Shown piece after piece: positions 1 through 5,714 of a stretch of DNA of 9,557 bases (position 1 is the first letter of the stretch; each line of letters opens with the position of its first letter). The notes under the pieces are model-generated. The model did not search any database. It had not been told where the DNA came from and saw only the letters and a program-made list of their open reading frames with translations. This stretch comes from an uncultured Parabacteroides sp. (lineage in GTDB: Bacteria > Bacteroidota > Bacteroidia > Bacteroidales > Tannerellaceae). The DNA lies in contig NZ_CABUOD010000077.1 of NCBI RefSeq assembly GCF_902493135.1, forward strand, positions 1 to 9,557, written 5' to 3'. The position numbers and the translations under genes are program-made.

Positions 1-2
1 CT

Positions 3-56
3 GACAATCCCGATTTGAGAAAGAAGAAGAAAAAGAAACGACAATTTAAGTTATAG
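3..56 (+). CDS. 3' end of a mobilization (relaxase-like) protein, partial
   Basis: This frame is open from the window edge and reads DNPDLRKKKKKKRQFKL before a TAG at 54-56. Highly basic tails that follow an 'NPDLR(K)n'-like sequence are common at the C-terminus of Bacteroidales MobB/relaxase proteins. The next gene, a coiled-coil/TM protein, starts only 4 bp later, which fits a mobilization operon and translational coupling. Only 17 residues are visible and no catalytic motif is present, so the relaxase identity rests on tail composition and context. It could be another basic DNA-binding protein. Confidence 0.45.
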   Translation, partial: DNPDLRKKKKKKRQFKL

Positions 57-60
57 ACGT

Positions 61-786
61 ATGGAAGATAATTTGATTTTAGAGGGACTTCTCTCTATGG
101 TTACGGAACTGAAAGAGAAGCAGGAGCAGCAGGTAACGCCAGCCAGCCGGGAAGAAACGATAAACCGGCTGGATGTAATCGAACAATGTATTTTAGAGAT
201 ACAGAACAAACCCACTATTTCTGAAAATACAGTGCAGGAGATTTTGAACCAAATCGCCAGTATCAAGAAAAGACAGTCAGACAATCAGAAACAAGACTTT
301 GATGATATAAAGGGAATGATTGTGACTTCGCACCGGTATTTCAAGGAGAAACTAAACTCATTGTTTCCGGCAGATACCCGGCAGCAGGAAAAGGTAGAAC
401 CCATTTCGTTATACGATAAAATCCTAAGCCGGATAACTCCCTACCTGCAACCAAAATTTTTTCTTTTTTCAGCAGGAATAGTTATCGGTATTGTTTCGTT
501 AATCCTGAATGTTCGTTTTATGGAATGTATGCAGCAGTTACAGGACAATGACATAAAATACCGTTATCTCCTGATGAAAGGGAAAGCGGACGGGAATATC
601 CTTAATCTATTGGAACTAAAGTTTATCCGTGAACGGAACAACGCTTTCATTCAGGACTTGACAGATACGGTTATTGATTTTGAATATCGTAGTAAGAAGC
701 AAGCGGAAGCACTGGAAAGGGCAAGATTGCTGAACGAACAAGCCGAACAGCTAAAGGAAGAAGCGGGCAAGTTAAGCAATCCATAA
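61..786 (+). CDS. Coiled-coil protein with one transmembrane segment, mobilization-operon type
   Basis: This 241-residue protein has no recognised enzymatic motif. Residues 1-100 are charged and heptad-like (LSMVTELKEKQEQQ, VIEQCILEIQNK, ILNQIASIKKRQ), predicting coiled coil. A single hydrophobic helix lies at about 133-153 (FFLFSAGIVIGIVSLILNV) behind a PYLQPK turn. A second charged helical stretch (about 185-238, rich in E, K, Q and A) ends the protein. There is no N-terminal signal peptide, so it is probably a membrane-anchored protein with both arms helical. The ATG lies 4 bp after the stop of the upstream basic protein, so the two are probably co-translated. Small coiled-coil/TM proteins of unknown function are often found directly after the relaxase gene in Bacteroidales mobilizable elements; a role in the relaxosome or in contact with the secretion channel is inference only. 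Confidence 0.75.
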   Translation: MEDNLILEGLLSMVTELKEKQEQQVTPASREETINRLDVIEQCILEIQNKPTISENTVQEILNQIASIKKRQSDNQKQDFDDIKGMIVTSHRYFKEKLNSLFPADTRQQEKVEPISLYDKILSRITPYLQPKFFLFSAGIVIGIVSLILNVRFMECMQQLQDNDIKYRYLLMKGKADGNILNLLELKFIRERNNAFIQDLTDTVIDFEYRSKKQAEALERARLLNEQAEQLKEEAGKLSNP

Positions 787-793
787 ACCAAAA

Positions 794-833
794 AAGCCGG
801 AGCAGACAGGCAAATTATCCAATGCTCCGGCTT
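794..833. terminator. Bidirectional terminator between convergent genes
   Basis: A perfect 11-bp inverted repeat, AAGCCGGAGCA (794-804) and TGCTCCGGCTT (823-833), encloses an 18-nt loop. It sits 7 bp past the stop of the coiled-coil gene and 6 bp past the stop of the minus-strand HTH gene. The A-run at 791-795 gives a U-tract for the minus-strand transcript, so termination is best supported in that direction and plausible in the other. Confidence 0.75.
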
Positions 834-839
834 ATCTGT

Positions 840-1196
840 TTACTTCTTATCTGTACCGTGTTCTTTCTCAAACTTGCGTAGCGTTACCGAACTGAACCGT
901 TCCTTTATAAACTCCCGGACATCCGAAGCCCGGTAATACACTTTTCCGCTGATTGTAAAATAAGGCAATACGCCCAAAGCACGGTAGCGTTGCAAAGTTT
1001 TAATGCTGGCCTTGAATAATAGGCACAAGTCCTGATTATCCAGCAGGTTATCATCTTCGGGCAGCACCTTGTCAGCATTGCGCAATGCCCGCACATCTCT
1101 GCAAAGCTCGTCCAGCTTGTCGAATAGCTTTTGCATCCATTCTTTGAAATCGTAGTTTTCTATATACATAGTTGCTTCATTTTTCTGATTATACAT
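840..1196 (-). CDS. Helix-turn-helix DNA-binding protein (MerR/excisionase-type fold)
   Basis: This 118-residue protein has an N-terminal helical part (about 10-45, with charged KLFDKLDELCRDVRALRN) followed at about 48-100 by a winged-helix/HTH_17-like domain. That domain reads LLDNQDLCLLFKASIKTLQRYR, then GVLPYFTISGKVYYRASDVREFI. The 'hxDxxxLCxxhxxSxKTLQRYRxxGxLPY' pattern ending in a 'YRxSDVxxFI' strand-helix is characteristic of small regulators/excisionase-like proteins at the ends of Bacteroidales conjugative and mobilizable elements. It is expected to bind DNA in the cytoplasm to control excision or mobilization genes. It is transcribed toward the mobilization genes and shares a terminator with them. 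The start at 1196 is the longest; the ATG at 1167-1169 (MYIENYDF) is an equally reasonable start. A 12-bp palindrome lies just upstream and could be its operator. Confidence 0.8.
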   Translation of the reverse strand: MYNQKNEATMYIENYDFKEWMQKLFDKLDELCRDVRALRNADKVLPEDDNLLDNQDLCLLFKASIKTLQRYRALGVLPYFTISGKVYYRASDVREFIKERFSSVTLRKFEKEHGTDKK

Positions 1197-1205
1197 ACTT
1201 GTTTG

Positions 1206-1217
1206 TCAATCGATTGA
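1206..1217. promoter_or_regulatory. Perfect palindrome upstream of the HTH gene, candidate operator
   Basis: TCAATCGATTGA is a perfect 12-bp palindrome lying 10-21 bp upstream of the HTH gene start. Position and symmetry suit an autoregulatory operator for the adjacent DNA-binding protein. A 12-bp palindrome can arise by chance, and no convincing -33/-7 pair could be set around it. Confidence 0.3.
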
Positions 1218-1299
1218 TGAAGCAAAGTTCTGAAAACCAGTACAAAGAAATTACGAGGGTGGACATGGAATCCCCTATAAATGGGTGTTAAGTTCTTGA

Positions 1300-1545
1300 T
1301 TATCTATATCCTTTTTTATCATGTTCCTTTCTGATAAGATCTGCCAGTCCATTAAGAAACTCCGTGATTTTGCCCGGCTTTCGTTTTATCACATCCTCAT
1401 GCTTTTGGTGATAGTCGCCTATCTTGATATTAAAGAGCCATTCAAAGGCTTTTCCCAAATCCACCAAGTAGGCAGGTTTACCATTTTGATATACGATGTT
1501 TTTAGAGATGAACAAACCGCTGACAATTTCCATAATGTCTTTTTG
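1300..1545 (-). pseudogene. RteC-like regulator, C-terminal fragment truncated by the IS element
   Basis: The fragment encodes about 80 residues. KDIMEIVSGLF is followed by LVDLGKAFEWLFNIKIGDY and then a VIKRKPGKITEFLNGL stretch. This follows the C-terminal pattern of RteC-domain proteins: a short helix, an 'AFExxFNIxLGDYY' helix, and an 'RK..RTxFLxxL' end. RteC-family proteins regulate excision of Bacteroides conjugative elements. Family members are roughly 200-300 residues, so most of the N-terminal part is missing. The similarity runs to about 1540, and the in-frame upstream codons reach a stop at 1561-1563 inside the IS, which implies truncation there. The ATG at 1531-1533 is internal to the family pattern, so it is unlikely to be the native start. 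No matching N-terminal portion is visible beyond the IS. Identification is by pattern recall and is moderately certain. Confidence 0.55.
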
Positions 1546-1550
1546 TAAAT

Positions 1551-1937
1551 ATGGTTGACTCTAAAAGAATCATCGAAATGAAAGCAAAGAATTACACTCA
1601 AGAACAAGCACGCAATTTGCTTACTCAGGAAATAAATCGTCTTCGCCTGCTTGAAGGCATGGATGTAAAGAGTATTATAGAGAAATTAGGAGTAAGTCGT
1701 AGCCGCGTTTACAAAGCATTGACTACCTTTGAGCGAGAAAATCCTCAACAAGTCGAATTAATGAAAAAGTGTGGAAAAGAAGTCACTCCTGAAGACTACA
1801 AGAAGTTACAAGAGGAGATCGCGATCCTGAAAAAGGATTTGACCCGTGAACGCTTGCGTGCTGATTTTTATGAGGAAATGGTCGCTTTCGGTAAAGAAGT
1901 TTATGGTATCGACCTAAAAAAAGCTGGCACCAAGTAG
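1551..1937 (+). CDS. IS3-family transposase OrfA
   Basis: This 128-residue protein carries an N-terminal helix-turn-helix (about 40-60, KSIIEKLGVSRSRVYKALTTF) that would bind the element's inverted repeats. A charged coiled-coil/leucine-zipper-like stretch follows at about 84-112 (YKKLQEEIAILKKDLTRERL), the usual multimerization region of IS3 OrfA. The first ATG (1551) overlaps the proposed terminal repeat; the ATG at 1578 (MKAKNYTQEQ) is an alternative that would leave about 34 bp of non-coding left end. Near its 3' end the frame runs through seven As (1916-1922) and then a G, where ribosomes could slip to the -1 frame and read directly into orfB, giving an OrfAB fusion of about 414 residues. 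Confidence 0.85.
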   Translation: MVDSKRIIEMKAKNYTQEQARNLLTQEINRLRLLEGMDVKSIIEKLGVSRSRVYKALTTFERENPQQVELMKKCGKEVTPEDYKKLQEEIAILKKDLTRERLRADFYEEMVAFGKEVYGIDLKKAGTK

Positions 1938-1986
1938 CAAATAGGCTTCACGATAGGGACAAGAAGCTTTACGGCATTGTCCCTAT
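1916..1986 (+). promoter_or_regulatory. Programmed -1 frameshift site with downstream stem-loop
   Basis: The A7G run at 1916-1923 is read in orfA as CTA AAA AAA GCT. A -1 slip gives AAA AAA AGC and continues open through KSWHQVANRLHDRDKKLYGIVP into the orfB ATG at 1985. orfB is in exactly that -1 frame. Downstream, ATAGGGACAA (1953-1962) and TTGTCCCTAT (1977-1986) form a perfect 10-bp stem with a 14-nt loop. Its 3' arm contains the AT of the orfB ATG, so the structure could both pause ribosomes and hide that start. Frameshifting of this sort is well known in the IS3 family; the exact stimulator here is inference. Confidence 0.7.
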
Positions 1987-2794
1987 GTGTCGTCTGCTTG
2001 GTGTGAGTAAACAAGCCTACTACCAGCATGTGGATAATCTGATGCTCAAGCTGTCCCAGGAATCTTTTGTGGTTGAGTTCGTTAAAGATGTCCGTAGAAA
2101 AGATCGTGGCATAGGTGGCAATAAGCTCTGGCAGATGTACCGGCAGCAGTTCGGAGAGGAGCGGAGCGTGGGATATAACCGTTTTTATGATATCCTGGAA
2201 CGTTACGGGTTGAAGGTGCGCAAACGCAAACGGCGCGTGTCAACCACGGATTCCAATCATGATCTCCCCCTTTATCCGAACCTGGTGAAAGATCTGCTCC
2301 CCAGCCGTGGCTGTGAATTGATAGTGAGTGACATCACTTATATTCCGTTTTGGACAAGCAAGGAGCGCAAGGAATACGACTTTTGCTATCTATCCCTGGT
2401 TACGGACTATTATACGAAAGAAATCGTGGGTTATAGCGTGGGAGAAACATTGGAAGCAAAATATCCGTTGGAAGCCCTGGAAATGAGCTTGAAGCATTAC
2501 AAGGGGAAAGACCTGTCAGGATTGATCCACCATTCCGACCGTGGCGTGCAATATGCCAGTTACGCGTATACAGGCCGTTTAAAGGACTGTAAAATAGGCA
2601 TAAGCATGACCGAGAGCGGAAATCCCAAGGACAATGCCGTGGCCGAGCGTGTGAATAATACCATTAAGAATGAGTTTTTTAAGGGTATGGAGTTTTATAG
2701 TATCCGGGAAGTGAAAGTGGCCGTGAAAGGTGCCGTAGACTTTTATAACCATGAACGCCCTCACTTGAGCTTGGAGGGCATGACACCCGCCTAG
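1985..2794 (+). CDS. IS3-family transposase OrfB (DDE integrase core), probably prematurely stopped
   Basis: From the ATG, 269 residues contain the IS3 OrfB pattern. An N-terminal MCRLLGVSKQAYYQ segment is followed by an HTH_21-like region (GIGGNKLWQMYRQQFG, then LKVRKRKRRV) and the rve integrase core. The catalytic triad is visible as D116 (IVSDITYIPFW), D185 (IHHSDRGVQYAS) and E221 (DNAVAERVNNTIKNEFF). D185 and E221 are separated by 35 residues, the classic DD(35)E spacing. The natural product is most likely the OrfAB frameshift fusion rather than independent OrfB. The frame stops at TAG 2792-2794 in MTPA(stop)AARGEGEMKKRW. Related transposases usually read P.EA followed by a basic KRW..YR tail there, so the amber probably replaces a GAG, and the frame stays open for 30 more codons to a TAA at 2885-2887. 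Activity without the tail is uncertain. Confidence 0.9.
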   Translation: MCRLLGVSKQAYYQHVDNLMLKLSQESFVVEFVKDVRRKDRGIGGNKLWQMYRQQFGEERSVGYNRFYDILERYGLKVRKRKRRVSTTDSNHDLPLYPNLVKDLLPSRGCELIVSDITYIPFWTSKERKEYDFCYLSLVTDYYTKEIVGYSVGETLEAKYPLEALEMSLKHYKGKDLSGLIHHSDRGVQYASYAYTGRLKDCKIGISMTESGNPKDNAVAERVNNTIKNEFFKGMEFYSIREVKVAVKGAVDFYNHERPHLSLEGMTPA

Positions 2795-2928
2795 GCAGCC
2801 CGGGGTGAAGGCGAGATGAAAAAAAGGTGGAAAAGTTACCGGGAAATAGCCATCAAGAAGAAAAAAGACTTGGCGCAAACCGGATAAAGAGACGCCGCCG
2901 GAGCGAAGAAGCACACGGTAAGGCTCTT

Positions 2929-2947
2929 TGGAGGCTTCACGCCTCCA
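2929..2947 (+). other. Perfect hairpin in the IS 3' non-coding region
   Basis: TGGAGGC (2929-2935) and GCCTCCA (2941-2947) form a 7-bp GC-rich stem with loop TTCAC. It lies about 40 bp after the extended orfB stop and 10 bp before the U-tailed terminator. It has no U-tract of its own; it may assist termination or protect the transcript end. Confidence 0.45.
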
Positions 2948-2957
2948 GCCGCATGGC

Positions 2958-2978
2958 AAACCACCGTGGTGGTTTTTT
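2958..2978 (+). terminator. Rho-independent terminator of the transposase transcript
   Basis: AAACCAC CGTG GTGGTTT followed by further Ts forms a 7-bp stem with a 4-nt loop and a run of six Ts (2973-2978). It is on the coding strand, downstream of the transposase, so it should end that transcript. The region is itself nearly palindromic. Confidence 0.65.
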
Positions 2979-3022
2979 CATGATCTCTTTGGGATAATAA
3001 CAATATTGATTATTTTTGTCCG

Positions 3023-3139
3023 GGTTAACCTCGTTCATCAATAAGAAAGAACAGGGTCAACCTATTTTATTACTAAGTTACAAACCGGTCAACCTGCTTT
3101 ATAAATAAGACGCTAAGTAGTCAACTAAAAACGTTAACA
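3023..3139. repeat. Four 9-bp motifs at exact 32-bp spacing
   Basis: GGTTAACCT (3023), GGTCAACCT (3055), GGTCAACCT (3087) and AGTCAACTA (3119) start exactly 32 bp apart. Within the first three 32-bp units a second patch, [A/C]TAAG at unit positions 19-23, is also aligned, with TT at 12-13 (or nearby) and A at 15 shared; the rest has diverged. The 32-bp period is close to three DNA turns, so bound proteins would sit on one face. The array lies at the proposed right end of the IS, and its last copy merges with the inferred terminus. A single inverted copy (GGTTGACT, 1553-1560) occurs at the left end. A role as transposase-binding sites is inferred. The alternative is the residue of another IS with multiple terminal repeats. 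Confidence 0.7.
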
Positions 3140-3155
3140 TACAGCCTATTACAGT

Positions 3156-3260
3156 TTCCCCCTGAAGGAAACAGAAATTCCCTTAGCGGGAAACGAGAGT
3201 TCCCTCGGCAGGAAACGAGAGTTCCCTCGGTAGGAAACGAAAGTTCCCTCGGTAGGAAAC
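3156..3260. repeat. Tandem 22-bp palindromic repeat array (about 4.8 units)
   Basis: Units begin with TTCCC at 3156, 3178, 3200, 3222 and 3244 (the last is 17 bp). Each unit has the form TTCCC-(TCGGYA)-GGAAAC-GARAG, so TTCC and GGAA pair around a small loop, and the first unit extends to GTTTCC/GGAAAC. Units 3-5 are nearly identical, differing by single bases, while units 1 and 2 have diverged in the loop (CCTGAA, TTAGCG). There are no spacers, so this is a contiguous tandem repeat capable of forming a row of hairpins. It lies in a gene-free stretch between the IS and the pyrophosphatase gene. Confidence 0.85.
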
Positions 3261-3296
3261 TTTATGAAAGTAAAAGGGCAATGGAACCTAAATATC

Positions 3297-3405
3297 CCAC
3301 TAAAGAACCAGGTTCGCGGATGAAACGGATGAAAGCGGATTTAAATTATTTTATCCGTTAAGATCCACCCGATCCGTGTTATCTGAGAACCTGGTTCTTT
3401 AGTGG
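3297..3405. repeat. 109-bp inverted-repeat element (MITE- or BIME-like)
   Basis: Perfect 19-bp inverted repeats, CCACTAAAGAACCAGGTTC (3297-3315) and its complement (3387-3405), bound a 71-bp centre. The centre is also arranged in two facing halves: three CGGAT-type motifs on the left (CGGATGAAACGGATGAAAGC, then GGAT) face ATCCG, GATCC and GATCCG on the right. Almost the whole element can therefore fold back on itself around an AT-rich loop (TTTAAATTATTTTA). Each 19-bp arm contains its own smaller palindrome, GAACC-A/T-GGTTC. No ORF lies inside. It begins 28 bp after the stop of the minus-strand pyrophosphatase gene and may serve as its transcript end. The internal CGGAT pattern looks like a dispersed Bacteroidales intergenic repeat, which is recall and not checked. 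Confidence 0.8.
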
Positions 3406-3433
3406 TTCAAACATTCTTATAAAATGAGCCTGA

Positions 3434-5638
3434 TCAGAACAAGCTCCAGGCAACCGTCAGTCCTGCCATGACGATCGCTACCATGCTCATCAGCTTGATC
3501 AGGATGTTGAGGCTGGGGCCGGAGGTGTCTTTGAACGGGTCGCCGACCGTATCGCCTACGACTGTCGCCTTATGGGCTTCGCTGCCCTTGCCGCCGTGGT
3601 TCCCTTCTTCGATATGTTTCTTGGCGTTATCCCAGGCTCCTCCAGAGTTAGCCATGAAGATCGCCAGTACGAAACCTGTACTCAATCCGCCGATCAACAA
3701 ACCGACTACTCCTGTCACTCCGAATACCAGACCGGTGACGATCGGTGCAATGATGGCTAACAGGGAAGGGAGCACCATCTCGTGTTGCGCCCCTTTTGTC
3801 GAGATGGCCACGCAACGGGCGTAATCGGGTTCGGCTTTTCCTGTCAAAATTCCGGGGATTTCGCGGAACTGGCGGCGTACTTCCTCCACCATATGCCCGG
3901 CAGCCCGTCCGACTGCGTTCATCGTCAATCCGCAGAACATGAAAGCCATCATGGAACCGAGGAACATCCCCGCCAACACCTTCGGATTCATAAGCGTGAC
4001 ATCGTAATAGATCATGAAATCGGAGAAAGAGGCTTTTGACACTTCGATGGCTCTGCCGTCGGAAAATGTCAGGACTGTTTCGCCCAACCGGAGCAAGCCT
4101 ATTTTAATCTCTTCCACATAAGAGGCCAGCAATGCCAGGCCCGTCAAGGCTGCCGAACCGATCGCAAATCCTTTGCCTGTTGCGGCGGTCGTGTTGCCTA
4201 AGGAGTCGAGTGCATCCGTACGTTTGCGGACTTCCTTGCCCAATCCGGACATCTCCGCATTGCCGCCCGCATTGTCGGCAATAGGCCCGTAGGCGTCTGT
4301 AGCCAGTGTGATGCCCAAAGTCGAGAGCATCCCGACGGCGGCGATGCCGATGCCGTACAATCCCATTCCTATATTATTGAAATCGAATCCGGAAGCAAAA
4401 AGGAACGAACAGATGATTCCGACTACTACGGCCAGTACCGGGATTGCGGTGGACAACATGCCCAGTCCCAACCCGGAGATGATCACTGTTGCCGGTCCGG
4501 TCAGTCCGGCTTCCGAAACCCGTTGGGTGGGCTTATAAGATTGGGAAGTATAGTATTCCGTCGATTGGCCGATCACGATCCCTACCAACAATCCGATGAT
4601 GACCGAACAGCTGATCCAGAACCAATTCTCCAAGCCCAACATGTATAGGATACCGAAGGTGGAAAGGGCGATCAACACCGAGCTGAGGTTCGTCCCTATC
4701 GCAAGCGCTTTCAGCAACTCGCGTATCGTCGCATTCTCTTTGGTACGGACGGCGAAGATACCGATAATCGACAAGACGATCCCGACCGCGGCGATCAGCA
4801 TCGGCGCCACGACCGCCTTGTATTGCATCTCCACGTCGCCGGACGCCACGAATGCGGCCGCGCCCAGTGCGGCGGTTGCCAGGATCGAGCCGCAATAGGA
4901 TTCATAGAGGTCCGCCCCCATGCCGGCTACGTCGCCGACGTTGTCTCCCACATTGTCGGCAATGGTTGCCGGGTTGCGCGGGTCGTCTTCGGGGATACCG
5001 GCTTCCACTTTCCCGACCAGGTCGGCCCCGACATCGGCGGCTTTTGTATAGATGCCTCCGCCGACACGGGCGAAGAGCGCCTGTGTGGAGGCTCCCATCC
5101 CGAAGGTCAGCATGGTGGTCGTGATAATGGTCAGTTTATGTGTGGCATCCATCGCTTCGGCCGGGATGCAGATGTTTAATAATATGTACCAGAACGAAAT
5201 GTCAAGCAAACCGAGGCCGACGACGACCAGCCCCATGACGGCGCCGCTTCTGAAGGCAACCTGCAAGCCGCTGTTCAGGGACGAGCGGGCGGCATTGGCG
5301 GTACGGGCGGATGCATAGGTCGCCGTCTTCATCCCTAAGAAACCGGCAAGGCCGGAAAAGAAACCGCCGGTCAGGAAGGCGATCGGAACCCATTCGTTTT
5401 GTACTCCGAACCCATACGCCATGATGGAGAACAGAACCACCAAGGCGAGAAACACCGAAGCGACCACCTTGTATTGTTGTTTCAGGTACGACATAGCCCC
5501 TTTGCGTACGTGCCGGGCTATTTTTGCCATTAACTCCGTCCCTTCACTCTCTTTCATCATCTGCCTGAAGAAGAACCAGGCAAATACCAGTGCCAGGATG
5601 GAGGCTACCGGTATGATCCAAAAAATAGGTGTAATCAT
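3434..5638 (-). CDS. hppA: Membrane-bound ion-translocating inorganic pyrophosphatase, K+-dependent type
   Basis: This 734-residue, multi-TM (about 16 helices) integral membrane enzyme hydrolyses pyrophosphate and pumps Na+ and/or H+ out of the cytoplasm. The family signatures are intact: GGGIYTKAADVGADLVGKVE (193-212), DDPRNPATIADNVGDNVGD (218-236), the second Asp cluster near 448-475 (DAYGPIADNAGGNAEM), and GDTVGDPFKDTSGPSLNIL (695-713). Ala485 and Gly488 in GNTTAATGKG (481-490) occupy positions where K+-independent enzymes have Lys and Thr, so K+ dependence is predicted. Glu246 (ADLYESYCGS) matches the gate glutamate of Na+-transporting enzymes such as that of Thermotoga. Bacteroides vulgatus is known to have a Na+,H+-pumping member. 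Na+ versus H+ specificity cannot be settled from sequence alone. The gene is monocistronic here, divergent from the patatin gene, and of full family length. Confidence 0.95.
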   Translation of the reverse strand: MITPIFWIIPVASILALVFAWFFFRQMMKESEGTELMAKIARHVRKGAMSYLKQQYKVVASVFLALVVLFSIMAYGFGVQNEWVPIAFLTGGFFSGLAGFLGMKTATYASARTANAARSSLNSGLQVAFRSGAVMGLVVVGLGLLDISFWYILLNICIPAEAMDATHKLTIITTTMLTFGMGASTQALFARVGGGIYTKAADVGADLVGKVEAGIPEDDPRNPATIADNVGDNVGDVAGMGADLYESYCGSILATAALGAAAFVASGDVEMQYKAVVAPMLIAAVGIVLSIIGIFAVRTKENATIRELLKALAIGTNLSSVLIALSTFGILYMLGLENWFWISCSVIIGLLVGIVIGQSTEYYTSQSYKPTQRVSEAGLTGPATVIISGLGLGMLSTAIPVLAVVVGIICSFLFASGFDFNNIGMGLYGIGIAAVGMLSTLGITLATDAYGPIADNAGGNAEMSGLGKEVRKRTDALDSLGNTTAATGKGFAIGSAALTGLALLASYVEEIKIGLLRLGETVLTFSDGRAIEVSKASFSDFMIYYDVTLMNPKVLAGMFLGSMMAFMFCGLTMNAVGRAAGHMVEEVRRQFREIPGILTGKAEPDYARCVAISTKGAQHEMVLPSLLAIIAPIVTGLVFGVTGVVGLLIGGLSTGFVLAIFMANSGGAWDNAKKHIEEGNHGGKGSEAHKATVVGDTVGDPFKDTSGPSLNILIKLMSMVAIVMAGLTVAWSLF

Positions 5639-5714
5639 AGCAATGAGATTTAAATTTAATATGGATTTGATCGTTTTGACACTTAGTGCCTTACGATCCT
5701 TTATTGTTTACCTG

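Larger units (their letters stand above)
1544..3139 (+). mobile_element. IS3-family insertion sequence (ends tentative)
   Basis: The element carries the IS3 layout: a small HTH/coiled-coil orfA, an orfB with a DDE integrase core in the -1 frame, and an A-run slippery site between them. The left end is placed at TGTAAATATGGTTGACT (1544-1560), immediately where the RteC-like reading frame is interrupted. The right end is placed at AGTCAACTAAAAACGTTAACA (3119-3139; given as 3119-3139 because it is the reverse-oriented GTTGACT motif preceded by a TGTTAA-type terminus). The two ends share TGT.AA and GTTGACT in inverted orientation, but with 4 bp different spacing. No target-site duplication is visible outside them (TTT on the left, TAC on the right). 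The boundaries are therefore inferred; the coding core at 1551-2887 is secure. Confidence 0.6.

Noticed and set aside
1321..1548. 75-residue plus-strand frame over the rteC-like fragment
   Set aside because: It is the antisense of the RteC-like reading frame and has no recognisable pattern.
2579..2959. 126-residue minus-strand frame opposite orfB
   Set aside because: It lies antisense to the transposase DDE domain and shows no family pattern; it is a shadow of the real gene.
3023..3118. CRISPR array from the regular 32-bp spacing
   Set aside because: Only 9 bp plus a small patch are conserved per unit, which is too short for a repeat, and no cas genes are present.
1541..3142. Exact IS boundaries with a target-site duplication
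   Set aside because: The bases flanking the proposed ends (TTT and TAC) do not match, and the terminal repeats differ in spacing by 4 bp, so no duplication is claimed.
3156..3260. CRISPR array
   Set aside because: The 22-bp units are directly contiguous with no unique spacers, and there are no cas-like genes in the window.
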